Below, piece after piece: positions 34,683 to 45,030 of a DNA stretch of 64,000 nucleotides. Under the pieces are notes generated by a model, which was not told the DNA's origin, ran no database searches, and worked only from the letters and a program-made list of their open reading frames with translations. The stretch spans positions 4,457,501 through 4,521,500 of the forward strand of contig NC_070573.1 in NCBI RefSeq assembly GCF_026914185.1, in the 5' to 3' direction. Origin of the DNA: Puccinia triticina. Taxonomy: Eukaryota; Basidiomycota; Pucciniomycetes; Pucciniales; Pucciniaceae. Both the position numbers and the translations under genes were made by a program. Each line of letters begins with the position of its first letter. Position 1 is the first letter of the stretch.

Positions 34683-37139
34683 TTAGGAGGCTCGTCGTGC
34701 ATCTGGCTGCAGTAACGGAGCCACGTCGCCTTTTGTCTTCAGGCTCATGAAAAGCACGAGATATGGGTTGGCCATCGGGATTTTAACATCAGAGGATACA
34801 TCAGTCCATTTGCGATCGTCTTGGGCAAAGTTGGGCTTGGTTGTGGTATTCTTGACTTGAACACCGCAGAACGTGATGTTCTGCTCGTCGAGGGTATTGT
34901 CACGCTTCAGATAGATTGTGAATAGTTGATCAAAACCTTTTTGTAATGGTTTGCATTGCACGGCTAGCCCTCGATAAAGGAAGTTTAACAGTTGCCTCGA
35001 GTTCGGCGTGTAGGAGATTTGGATGAAATGGTTCCAAAAAACCATCCCGTTTTTCAAGAGATTCGTGCGGTGTTTGGGGGAGAGGTTTTTACCAAGCTCT
35101 AACTCGTCTTCTGAACGACCGGTTAAAGCATTCAAAAAGTCGGCCAATCGAACTGAGCGACCGTAAGGTATTTCGACAGGATCTTCCTTCGATTTTCGCA
35201 TAGCCTCGCGCATCGCACATGATAGAATGATCCTGCTGGCTAGCTCTCCAGCAACTCCCCTGGCATCAAGTCCGAGGCGCAGAGTGGCAGTTAGCTTCTT
35301 GATGCAGCAAATGAGCATTTCTTTGTCTGCCAAAGTTCTATTCGCTGCAGATGCCAAGATAAACTGGGAGGGGTAATTAGCGAGAATCAGGTCACGACCG
35401 GGTGAGATGTAGTCACAATGAGCTGCATGCGATGAAACTAGCTCGGAGTTCAAGTGCAAAGTGCCGCTGAGACTTGGCTGGATTGTAGTACCTAGCAATG
35501 CGAGGGCTTGATGTTCGGTGAGGTTTTGCGGTAGGGGCAGCTGATTTGAACAAAGTAGCTTGGATTGTGCTAAGCTGATGATGTGGCTGAAGACTTCCGA
35601 TCGGTTCATTGACTCGGCTTGCGCATCGCGCCAGTATGCTCCATAAACTGGAGTTCCATAATTGACCAGTCGAGCGGCCGACGTCAATTCGTTCCAGGAT
35701 GTAGGCGAATTGGTTGGGACTAGGACATCGAGCGAGAAAATCTGGTATATTGGGTCAAAAAGCCGAACACCTTTTTCAAGACCACCTCTCGCGCTAGGAT
35801 CGTACTTGGGTGCTGGGTTAAAGTTGGCAACTTGCGAAGTAGTATCGGCTAGTATGGTGAAGAAGCCTTTATTTGGAGGTATATGTTGTAAAGCACGACG
35901 AAAATTGCGGAAAAAAGAGAATTCATTTGGAATTTTTTTGGGCGACGAGAGTAACGCCCGCGCCTCATCGATTGCAAGCAATACGTTAAAGGAAGGGTGG
36001 ATACCCTCTGTTTGAGTGAACATGTCGGCTGCGGCTTTTTTGAGAAGTGTGGACGCCTTGTTGTTTGGGTTCTTTTGAAAAGATCCATAGTGATGATCGA
36101 TTTTCTTGGAAACAGCCTTGGAAAAGTCGGTTACCTCTTCCGGTTGCAAATTCTTCGGGCAATTGTAATCGAACCATTGCTTCAGGAGCTCTTCGTTTGG
36201 CGTACCTTTACGTTTAGAAAAGAATTCGGTCACCACCTCGAAGATAGCGATGAGGAAGCTTTCATAGTAATTGGTCAAATCTGCTACTGTATCTGGTGTC
36301 ATGCTAGAAGCCAGCGCTGATCGGGGTGGCTGCCCGTCGGAATCTTTATTGCAAAGGCAGATATAGACTACGCATACATGCTCGGATAGCTTGCCTAATG
36401 ATCGAGTTTTTCCAGAAGTCGTCGGGCCAACCAGGGAGGTGTACGGGGAATAATAGTTGTTTTCGTCCCACATCGCTGCTTGTTTTCGAAGTTTTTCCAA
36501 CAGTGGCTTAAGAATAGTGTCTGATTTCAAGAAATCTCCGTCATAACCTTTCTTGATGATCTCGATGCTTATGCCGGATGCTAGGGCCTCGCGGGCGGGT
36601 TTGTTAAGTAGAGATTTCAAATAAAGCTCTGCTCCGTTATCGCGATATTTCAGGGCTTCACTCATTTGTGGGACGGTGATCGCTTCGTTGGTGGAATAGC
36701 CCGGGTGATTTCGCAAGAATGCAAGTTGGACAGCTTGGTCCTTCAGGCGTTGGTCGTGAACCCCCAACCGGCGACAGAACCCTTCCAACGTCATATCTCC
36801 AGCGATGAAATTTGCCCAATTCACGCAGAAGGTTTCCTTGGTCAAGCGAGTGTCCTGAAGCAATCCTCGAGAAAAAGAATCAAGACCGTCAAGATACTTC
36901 TTGACAAGCTCGCCTGGGAAAGAAAGGAAGAAAAATCATCAGTGTGAATGTTAACAAGGAGGAATGGATGGATGTGAAAGAATCGACGTACCTCCTGCCT
37001 CATTCCAAAACAATCGAAAAGCTTCCTTCGAATTTGGACCTTCCTTTGGAGGAAGATTGGCCCGGAAATGTTTGAATGCCTGATCATTGCCCAACGGTTC
37101 AACTTCGGCAAAAGGCCGTTTGGGAGTCGCCGGTTCCAT
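34683..37139 (-). CDS. Large P-loop NTPase with possible C-terminal PD-(D/E)xK-like motif
   Basis: Exon 1 (37139-36992) starts at ATG in a good context (CCGCCCATGG). An intron with GTACGT donor and CCCAG acceptor (36991-36914) follows, and exon 2 (36913-34683) joins in phase to give 792 aa. A Walker A box, GPTTSGKT, is at about residues 212-219 and a Walker B, LLAIDEAR, at about 362-369, so it should bind and hydrolyse a nucleotide. Near residue 735, ITFCGVQVKN resembles the beta-strand with Q-x-K that ends the core of PD-(D/E)xK nucleases. An NTPase followed by a nuclease-like domain recalls fungal Crinkler-related and similar conflict-type proteins, but I cannot confirm homology. The frame is intact and typical of a host gene, possibly a multicopy family. 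No signal peptide is evident. Confidence 0.8.
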
Positions 37140-38960
37140 GGGCGGGATTTTGCTGGGCTTCAAATACCGCTCCTTTGGGGTAGATCGAGGTCAGAGTGGA
37201 GCTGGGGTATGAATATGATTAAGTGTGATGAGCATCGGGGACTTACTTTGAAGCAAGTGGTTCGTGGAGCAAAACTTCTGAGAATTGAGGCGAGTGTTCC
37301 GGGCCAACTATGTACAGTCGTTCTAATGATTAATGGGAATGGGAATTTGTGGTCGGAAAATCCCCACTAAGACAGTGTAAGACTATGCGAGACAGGTGTG
37401 CAGCTGTGACAGCTGTGTGAATGGCGCGTGAAAACAAAGGTGAAAGCTCAAAAAGGTACGTATGTAATGGACCTATTTTTTTTTTTTTTTTTTTTTTTAA
37501 GTGCTATTGATTTCACATGCCGCACTATTTATCTGCTATGGGTTATGTATATACAAATAGTATCTTCTAAAGTATTCATATGAACGCCAGGAAACTAAAT
37601 GATGAAGCGGCCAATAATGTGTGAAGCTATGGTGTATAGAAAAAGGATGAAAAGAAGAGAATGTGAAGATAACTGAAGTAAAGGAAGAGGAAATTGTCAG
37701 AATACAGGATATGAGACTTTGCTAAACAAGCGGCATAGGGGTGAAACAAGCTTTGGTGCTATGCAACGTAAGCCGCATGTTTCATTCCCCCGAGACAAAG
37801 CCACAGACACTGATCTTGGCGTATCTTTAATGTTTCACACAGATGAAACAAGCAACATAGCTCCGAGGGCGCAGACCGAGACCGTGAAGCATAACAACGC
37901 CATAACACCCACAAGTTCCAGCAGCGCGACCCAAGAACCAACCTCGTGAGTATTTAAGGGCATCAATTCAGCTGTGAAATCGTTCCTCAGACTAACAGTC
38001 GATTTCATCTCATCAGCTCCATAGCCTCCAGGATATCCCCTCCGCTCAACAGCCTAGCAACTCGGATCAGTCACAAGACGAACGAGTAAGCCCTGTCTAT
38101 AGAACTCGCATCACTAGCATGAGCAGTCAAGACTGACTAGGAGTCCCATTCAGCCTTAACAGGAACACCGTGAATCTCTCGCTAGACCCCGAACACGATT
38201 AAGCAAGCGTGCGGAAGAGATCAGGTAAAGCAAGACTTGCAGGACAGTTGTGATTCATGTCATTGCATTAGCTGATGAATGAATTACATTAATCGGCAAT
38301 CAGAACTTCAATCTCTCCCAGCCGATCCCTTCTTAGTCGAATCTCCTTATCCAGATTCCCCTTTTTCTTATCTCTCACTATCTCAAGTCTTTCAGACATC
38401 TCAGACAGCACGGCTCATTCGCCTGCTCTTAGGTAAATACCTAATTCATTTCCACTTCATTGGCATCATATAATCTTCATGTGTACATAGATTGCTCTTT
38501 CTAATCTTAGCAATATCATCTTAGTTGTCCAAACTTTTACAGAAATAAAACTAAAGACTCTGCAAATTTAATAAAAGGAACTGAGTGGGAAGAGAGCGGG
38601 AAACAACAAAAAAACATAGTAAGAGAAAGGGAAGGGGATTTAGATGCTTTGGAGTTCGGAAAGCCCAGCCCATTGTCCCATCCCACCAGAAAATTGAGTG
38701 TTCAGAGTGCGTCGAGGCCCCCACAACCTGTCGCTGCTACTGAAAAGCGGATCCTCGGATTATCCCCCAATAACCCAAGGTCCATCGGTCTTCAGGGAGT
38801 CAGGGATAGGCTCCCTAGTCCATCGCTAGTACATACAACCTTGTTGAAAAATGGAGTTTAAGATGGTCGCTAAAGAAAAGGAAAAAAGCATCAGGGATAT
38901 TTTAAATAAAACTATGGAGTGTAACAGAGCACATGAGAAAGAGGAGAAAGGTCCTATGGT
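37140..38960. other. Intergenic; possible old retroelement remains
   Basis: A T run at about 37474-37498 lies in the upstream region of the NTPase gene. 37719-37946 is a short open stretch ending at a GTGAGT donor, followed by an intron-like sequence and by a TCTTAGGTAAATACC-type T-rich segment at about 38280-38460. The last part resembles the 3' end of the Copia element at 5.6-5.8 kb (CGCTCTTAGGTAAA). It may be a Copia remnant, and no domain is identifiable. Confidence 0.35.
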
Positions 38961-41900
38961 TTACGCCGCCAAGATGTATTTCCGGATGTTTGGGAACCAA
39001 TTAGTTGCCAAGATATACTTGGACACTGCAACCATTGCTTTGGGATTGTCCATGATTGACCGGAAAGAGTCCAGATTTGCTCCACACTTTGATCGCCGTA
39101 GGGATTGTTTGAGAACTGCTCGGGCTTTCTTATACCTGTTGCAAAACATAAGGAAGTGTGCTGCATTCTCTTGGACAAAGCAGTTAGTACATCGTGGATC
39201 TAAAATGTTTTTTATTTTAAACAGAAAATTATTCAGGGGAGCATGATCCGCCCTGAGCTGAAAGATTGTTGCTGCCAATCCCTTTTCCTGTTGGTCTAAG
39301 GCTTGTACTAGTTTTGTGCAGTCTTTAGAGTAGGGAAAGCGTTGGGATTTGTCCAACAACCCGTCTTCGGAAAGCTGTATTTGAGTCCGGGTGTATTGTC
39401 GTAACTTGGCTAGGCTCTTTGGTACCGACACCAACAACTTAGCATCGTCCTGCAAGGTGGATACTCTTGTAGCTGCCTCTTTTGCAAGGGTATCTGCTTT
39501 TTTGTTAGCCACAATGCCCTCGTGACCGGGGCACCAGTAGAGCCTGACCGGGAGTCCTAAAAGCTTCATACGAAAGAAGTTGTCAGTGTAAAGGTGTTGT
39601 CCCGGTGATTGGGACCGCGGGTCTGCAGAGAGCATTAGGGCTCCCTGGTTATCGCAGAAGATGGCTACCGCCGTGATGTCCTGTGAATGGTCAGCCTCAA
39701 GGGTTTCTTGTGCTAAATTTACGGCAAGTCTGATTCCTATGAGCTCAGCCTCGAAATTAGAAATGAAGTCCGCTGGGCCAATAGAGGCCGCCTTGCTTTT
39801 CTCGGAAGGGTGGGCCACTGCTGCCGCCCCCGCTCCCTTGTCGTGTATCCAAGAGCCGTCCGTAAAGATGACTAAGGCCCGGTCTTGCATCTCTTGGCGT
39901 ATCTGCTGTGGAATGCGCTGTATCACATCGGCTTGTTTATCCCTCAAGTTTTGGATCACCGCAATTGGTTCAATCCAAGCTGGGGCCGGAACCGGGCAAA
40001 TGGTTTCCATCTGGTTTACTGGGAAACTGTAAAGACTGTTTGGTGTCAGGATTAGATGGACGGGGCTCGGGAAAGAAAGTGGCTTTTCTGTCAGTTCCTT
40101 TTGTAAGATGTGGAGTACAGGATGAGGGGGGGGATATGTCAACGCGCGGAGCATATAGAAGTGAGAGTTGCGAAGATGGACTTCGAGTGGAGACTTCAGC
40201 CCGCTGCTTTTCCTGACAAAAGGCAGGGGAGTTTGTCTGAACAGGCCTGTGATTAGTCGGCAAGCCTGGTGATACAGGCCTTCAAGAGTTTGAGCCGCCG
40301 ACTTGGCGTTCTTTTTGTTGTACCATATGATACTGCCAAAAAGTATCCTTGAGTACAGCACTGACACAACCAATCTCCTCACCAGTCCTGTGTTCAAACC
40401 GTAAGTTGATTTTATGACTCGGCTGAGCTGCATGATGGTGAGGTCGCCTGTCAATTTGACCTTCTTCAGGTGTTCAGAGAAAGTGAGCCTTTGGTCGAGA
40501 ATGATGCCTAACCATCTGGTCGTTTTCTGGAAGGTGTGGGTGTGGCCATCAAAGTCAAAGGATGGGGGCGATAGCGGCTTACAAGAGAATAACATCAGTA
40601 CAGCTTTTTTGGGATCAAAGATGGCTCCGAACTTCCTGCCCCATTCCAGGGAGCAAGAGGCGTCTTCCTGGAGCATTGTCACCGCTTTTTCCATTGAGTC
40701 AGCGGCTGCTAGATGGACAATGTCATCTACATAGCCTATGGAGATCCTGGATTCCTCCAGAGAGCATTTGCTGTGGAGTAGTAATCCACTATTGTACAAG
40801 ATGTACAGGGTGACAGATAGAGGGGAGCCTTGTGGGAGGCCTTCCCTTACTGAGAAAGGGTATGATACATAGTCGCCCATCCGGATGGAGGTAGATCTTT
40901 CAGTAAGGAAGGAGGAGATCACCGGTATCAAGTATTCAGGGCAAGAGAGTTGGTGGAGGCGGTCTATTAGACGGGTCGCATATACCGACGGGTAGGCGGA
41001 CTTTACATCTAAGAATAAACCAGCAACTATTTTACCTCTTCGCCATTGGTGTTTCACCCACGAGGTTAAAACCACCAGAGCATCTATTAGGTTTCGGCCC
41101 CGCCTTCCGCCCATATGACCTTGGGGGAGGACCTCTTTGGTTTCAATCCAGTGGATTAGGCATTCGTTAAGAATCTTTTCAAAGAGTTTACCCAAGGTGC
41201 ACAAGAGCGCGATGGGACAATAGGCATTGTGGTCGCTGTAATCGGACTTCCCGGCTTTTCGAATGATAGCTGTCACAGCGGACCTCCATCCCTTGGGGAA
41301 GTGGCCTTGCCTTAAGCAAGCGTTAAACAGGGGCGTGAGAAAAGGGGAAAGCTGGTCTTTTCCCATCTGAAGGAGCTCGTTAGGGATGGTGTCTGGGCCC
41401 ACCGCTTTCTTTGTAGGGAGAGAGTCTATGGAGCGGTTCACCTCTGCAAGAGTAATTGGTGGGAAGCTCCTGAGAGGAGTTTCCAATTCCCTTGGAGGAA
41501 TTTCTGCAAGATCGCAGACTGAATCAATGACCGATGTGCCTTTGAACAGTAATTCAGCCTGTTCGGCTACATCAGTGCTGAGCGTTTTGTCGGCTCGGTA
41601 GAGTGGTTCAACCGTACTGGACTGTTTTGCTTTTGTGAATTTATACGCCTGAAACGCCGAGGCATCTCCTGTTCTAGCTAGGAATCTTTGCCAGTGGAGT
41701 AGCTTCAACTCTTCCACCTTCTGTTTGAAGGCGAGTTGCCAGGCATAATAGCATTCCCGTGCTTCGGCCGAGTTGGATAAGATCATCCACCTGCGAGCTT
41801 TGTTTCGATTGGCGACTAGCGGCCCCAGAATGTGGGGCACCCACCACGATTTTGCCCTGACTTGGCCTCTCCAAGGGGATGCACCCTGTTTCAAGTGGCA

Positions 41901-42905
41901 GTCCTGGATACCGAATGTCAAACGAGACACCGCTTTGTCTATGGATGAGACAGGATTGGAGGAATGTGGGAGGGGGATGGATTGGATAGCTTGTTTCAGA
42001 TCTGCTCTGAATTGTGCTTTGTCGAGCTTCTCAGGCTCGATGCCTCTTTTAGCCTGGGGCTGATGTATTTTCCCGTCTAGCAAGACAGAGAGGAGGATTG
42101 GTTGGTGATCAGATGCGTGATTGTCTAGCGCAACTCTACAATGTTGCACACGCTGCCGGCATCGGGTGTTGATCCAACATAAATCTATAGTGGTTTGAGC
42201 CCCTTTTGGGCTCAGGAAAGTGGGTATGCCAGCTGGCGAGGCCAGAAAGAAACCCTTTTGTCCGCAAAGCTTGATTAGATCTTTGGAGGTCGAGTGTGTG
42301 TGACGGTAGTTGGGGGGATTCCAACAAGGGTTATGGAGATTTGAGTCCATCATAAGAATGGAGGGGGTATGACGGCAATTGTTTGTGTTCAGCCAATCTC
42401 TTAGCGTGGGAATAGCACAGAAAGTAGATGGGGGATTATAGAGTGAGAGTATGTGGAAATCTTCAGAGTGGAGGGGGTTATTGGTGTGGACAGTGATGGA
42501 TACTGCCGTGAGAAATTTAGAGTTGTCTGGCAGTCTATGGAAATGATGGCTGGGTAAAGATTTATTGATGTATACACAGCATCTAGGTCTGTCTTCTCTG
42601 GAGCTGGGCTGATCAATGGGTGAAACGCGGTACCAATTAGGATGAGTAGGTGGAAGATGGTCGATGGGGTTAGTCCAGGGTTCTTGAAGTAGGAGAGCAA
42701 GGGAGGAAGATTCACATTGTAGGACACTAAGCGTGGTGTCTTTTCTATTATGGCAATTGAGTTGGAGGAGGGAGAAGGAAAAAGGGGATTGCTCGGTAGA
42801 GTGAGGATTAAAGGTTCTGGTGAAATTGGAAGGTAAAGAGTGTATGGTGTTGAGGTTTTCAGAAGGAAGTTCATGGGTGGGGGTTGCAGGAGTTGTACCT
42901 ATCAT
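38961..42905 (-). CDS. LINE 2 ORF2: endonuclease, reverse transcriptase, RNase H
   Basis: 1314 codons from ATG 42905, which overlaps the ORF1 stop in ATGA; the frame is open farther upstream but this is the first Met. Endonuclease motifs: QLNCHNRKDT, LLQEPW, MMDSNLHNPCWNPP and DNHASDHQP. Reverse transcriptase: PLSVTLYILYNSGLL and the catalytic box GYVDD at about codon 723. RNase H: FTDGSW (about codon 1012), FEAELIGIR, FCDNQGA and WCPGHEGIVANKKAD. A terminal Cys/His motif follows (CTNCFVQENAAHFLMFCNRY). All catalytic residues I can check are present, so this is a candidate active element. The protein nicks DNA, primes reverse transcription at the nick and removes RNA. Confidence 0.92.
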   Translation of the reverse strand: MIGTTPATPTHELPSENLNTIHSLPSNFTRTFNPHSTEQSPFSFSLLQLNCHNRKDTTLSVLQCESSSLALLLQEPWTNPIDHLPPTHPNWYRVSPIDQPSSREDRPRCCVYINKSLPSHHFHRLPDNSKFLTAVSITVHTNNPLHSEDFHILSLYNPPSTFCAIPTLRDWLNTNNCRHTPSILMMDSNLHNPCWNPPNYRHTHSTSKDLIKLCGQKGFFLASPAGIPTFLSPKGAQTTIDLCWINTRCRQRVQHCRVALDNHASDHQPILLSVLLDGKIHQPQAKRGIEPEKLDKAQFRADLKQAIQSIPLPHSSNPVSSIDKAVSRLTFGIQDCHLKQGASPWRGQVRAKSWWVPHILGPLVANRNKARRWMILSNSAEARECYYAWQLAFKQKVEELKLLHWQRFLARTGDASAFQAYKFTKAKQSSTVEPLYRADKTLSTDVAEQAELLFKGTSVIDSVCDLAEIPPRELETPLRSFPPITLAEVNRSIDSLPTKKAVGPDTIPNELLQMGKDQLSPFLTPLFNACLRQGHFPKGWRSAVTAIIRKAGKSDYSDHNAYCPIALLCTLGKLFEKILNECLIHWIETKEVLPQGHMGGRRGRNLIDALVVLTSWVKHQWRRGKIVAGLFLDVKSAYPSVYATRLIDRLHQLSCPEYLIPVISSFLTERSTSIRMGDYVSYPFSVREGLPQGSPLSVTLYILYNSGLLLHSKCSLEESRISIGYVDDIVHLAAADSMEKAVTMLQEDASCSLEWGRKFGAIFDPKKAVLMLFSCKPLSPPSFDFDGHTHTFQKTTRWLGIILDQRLTFSEHLKKVKLTGDLTIMQLSRVIKSTYGLNTGLVRRLVVSVLYSRILFGSIIWYNKKNAKSAAQTLEGLYHQACRLITGLFRQTPLPFVRKSSGLKSPLEVHLRNSHFYMLRALTYPPPHPVLHILQKELTEKPLSFPSPVHLILTPNSLYSFPVNQMETICPVPAPAWIEPIAVIQNLRDKQADVIQRIPQQIRQEMQDRALVIFTDGSWIHDKGAGAAAVAHPSEKSKAASIGPADFISNFEAELIGIRLAVNLAQETLEADHSQDITAVAIFCDNQGALMLSADPRSQSPGQHLYTDNFFRMKLLGLPVRLYWCPGHEGIVANKKADTLAKEAATRVSTLQDDAKLLVSVPKSLAKLRQYTRTQIQLSEDGLLDKSQRFPYSKDCTKLVQALDQQEKGLAATIFQLRADHAPLNNFLFKIKNILDPRCTNCFVQENAAHFLMFCNRYKKARAVLKQSLRRSKCGANLDSFRSIMDNPKAMVAVSKYILATNWFPNIRKYILAA

Positions 42906-44185
42906 TGACAAGGGTTAAAAGTTTTATCTTTTGATAATTTCTCAACTTCTTTAGCTCTGATTGGGAAAGCATTGCTGAAGGGGGAGTGATCGTATTTAGG
43001 GTCAGATAAGTCAATGGTGGAGGAGGATTTACGGTCAACTCGGAGACAGCGTTGACAGCTTCTGCAGGAGTCTTCCATTTCCTCGCAGGATGCTGAGTTG
43101 TGTCCCGCCCCGCATCTCGAGCAGAGTGGCTTCTCCTTACAGGAGTGGGCTAGATGGCCTACAGCCAGGCAATTATAGCATAGCTTAGGGCCCTGAAGAT
43201 AGTGTTGCCCTTTGAGGTGCAAACTATTGTAGCATAGCCCTGCTCTTTCGATGTCAAGAGCTAATCGTCTGTCTAAGAAGTAAATCAGGAGTGTGCTGGA
43301 GGCCTTACCCGTTCCTTTGGGGCTGAGGAGCCAGCAAATTTTTTGAATTTCCTTTGGATCAATGTCATTTTGTTTGCATAGTAGCTCGACGTGCGCTTTG
43401 TTGTCAACTTCAAAGCTGGTGGGGCAGGAGTGGAGGAGGACCGGGTGAGCTACTTGGGATGTGATAAAAACCGGATCAGCCTTCTCGGTCCATAGGTGCT
43501 TATTATCTAGCAACCATTTGGCCACTTGACGGTCTTTAGTAAAGATTTTGACATCCCCATTGGGGAACTGTACCACAGCTTTTACCTTGATAGCTTCATT
43601 ATCGACGGTCGCTTTAGCAAAAGCCAATGCTTCATTAATTTTTTGGCATATGACTGCCGCTGTCAGGCCTTCGAAGGGTTTGGGTTGATCAAATTTCTTC
43701 CTGATCACAACCTGCCCTAACTTAAACCTGTTGATGTACAATGAGGGGGGAACCGGCGGTAATGTCTTAGCCACCCCGGGCCCGGAGGTCCCGGCCGCCT
43801 TCTCCGAGTAGAGAGGGGCTGGTCTAGGAGGCAAGTTGCTCGGCTTAGCAGCTGTATGAGCCATCACGTTAGGAGAGTGAGGTAGAGACAGAGTCTCTAC
43901 CTTCTTCTCTAATCTGGTCAAATTTGCCGCTATCTCTTCAATCCTCACTAGGAGGGTGTTGAATGTGTCCGCTCGGGCTGCTCCGGCTGGTTTGGTAACC
44001 TGACCAGAAACAGCCCTCTCAAGACTTTCCAGTCTAGGGATCAACGTGTCAACCAGTTTTGTTAACTTTTCCTCTAGATGGCTTTCGACGACAGGCAGGG
44101 AGCCCTCAGCAACGTACATGTCCATACCGGACATGTCGTTGCTAGTCGTGGGGCCTCCGCCCTGCGGGAGCAGGGGGGTTGGCAT
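42902..44185 (-). CDS. LINE 2 ORF1: CCHC gag-like RNA-binding protein
   Basis: 427 aa from ATG 44185 to TGA 42904-42902. The N-terminal third has a heptad region (HLEEKLTKLVDTLIPRLESL) likely to drive multimerisation, the middle has an RRM-like stretch of uncertain fold, and the C-terminus has zinc knuckles (CYNCLAVGHLAHSC, CSRCGAGHNSASC, CRSCQRC). Its TGA overlaps the ORF2 ATG by four bases. This is the classic arrangement for termination-reinitiation of ORF2. It is intact, unlike LINE 1. Confidence 0.9.
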   Translation of the reverse strand: MPTPLLPQGGGPTTSNDMSGMDMYVAEGSLPVVESHLEEKLTKLVDTLIPRLESLERAVSGQVTKPAGAARADTFNTLLVRIEEIAANLTRLEKKVETLSLPHSPNVMAHTAAKPSNLPPRPAPLYSEKAAGTSGPGVAKTLPPVPPSLYINRFKLGQVVIRKKFDQPKPFEGLTAAVICQKINEALAFAKATVDNEAIKVKAVVQFPNGDVKIFTKDRQVAKWLLDNKHLWTEKADPVFITSQVAHPVLLHSCPTSFEVDNKAHVELLCKQNDIDPKEIQKICWLLSPKGTGKASSTLLIYFLDRRLALDIERAGLCYNSLHLKGQHYLQGPKLCYNCLAVGHLAHSCKEKPLCSRCGAGHNSASCEEMEDSCRSCQRCLRVDRKSSSTIDLSDPKYDHSPFSNAFPIRAKEVEKLSKDKTFNPCQ

Positions 44186-44487
44186 GGGTTGGAGAGACTG
44201 ATGAACGCTGTGGGTTGATGGAAGGGGAAAGGGAGGAGAGCGGGGCTAGTGCTCTATTGAATTGCAGACGGAGTGGTGGGAAGTGGTTTGGAGGTGGAGG
44301 AGTGCTGAGTGTTGTGGGTAATTTTTAGGATAATGTGTTTGGACGAGTGAGAATAGGGTGGTGACATATAATAAGAAGGAAGAAGCCCCTCTAATGGACC
44401 TATGGACCCCCAATCCCTGCACTGTAGAGGTGGGATTGTGCACAACCCGATCATCGGGTTGTGATGATCGGGTTGTGCATGCGAGGG

Positions 44488-44631
44488 TGTAGAGACTGTG
44501 TCTTGGGAAACTCGGTGATGATGATGGTAATGACAATTGATCTGGCTCTGGCCGGGCCTCTGGCGGAGGAGACATAGTCTTCTCCGCAGCAGAGAGCTGC
44601 AGCCGAGTAACCTTGTGACCAAGTCACAACA
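44488..44631 (-). repeat. 3' LTR (144 bp) of the 529-aa-ORF retroelement
   Basis: Begins TGTAGAGACT and ends GTCACAACA on the plus strand. Differences from the other LTR (T for C, T for C, G for A) all lie in CpG contexts. Confidence 0.85.
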
Positions 44632-44798
44632 GCCCCCCCTCGGCAAGGCTCTAAGAAACCTACCACCGAGAGAAGGCTGGATCTACATATAAGTAATCTG
44701 AGAAAGAAATAAACTGAAAAAAAATAGTAACAGCTTGAAAAAAAAAATGTAAAATCAATATGTAGGCTGAGATACTCGATGGAAATAAAAATAACTAA
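44632..44798 (-). other. PPT and 3' untranslated region of the retroelement
   Basis: On the minus strand this runs from the transposon C insertion site to the purine tract GAGGGGGGGC (44641-44632). AT-rich with A and T homopolymers, no frame. Confidence 0.6.
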
Positions 44799-45030
44799 GG
44801 CCCCGTTTGGACGCCTGGTGTGATATTATAAATTGCATAATAAAATACATAACACCCAAAATGAATTTTGGGTGTCATAACTGCCAACAAATTTATCATT
44901 TGCCTGTTTGGCGCATCCACTCCAGAACACCTCTGGAGTCCACTTATTACAGGTCTGTTTGGCAAACCCAACCAGACCAGTTTTATAATACCCACAACCA
45001 ACCCTCTGGATGGCCTGTTCAACAGGTCAT

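Larger units (their letters stand above)
38961..44487 (-). mobile_element. LINE 2 (Tad1-like), both ORFs intact
   Basis: A second RNase-H-bearing LINE, same organisation as LINE 1 but with unbroken ORF1 and ORF2. The upstream (5') leader extends at least to 44487, where an LTR retroelement interrupts it. A sequence match to 60.8-60.9 kb suggests the leader continues as 49964-49975 and 52743-52800. No poly(A) tail or target duplication was found beyond the ORF2 stop, so the 3' end is undefined. Confidence 0.88.

Noticed and set aside
38851..39246. 131-aa plus-strand frame
   Set aside because: It lies antisense over the 3' end of LINE 2 ORF2.
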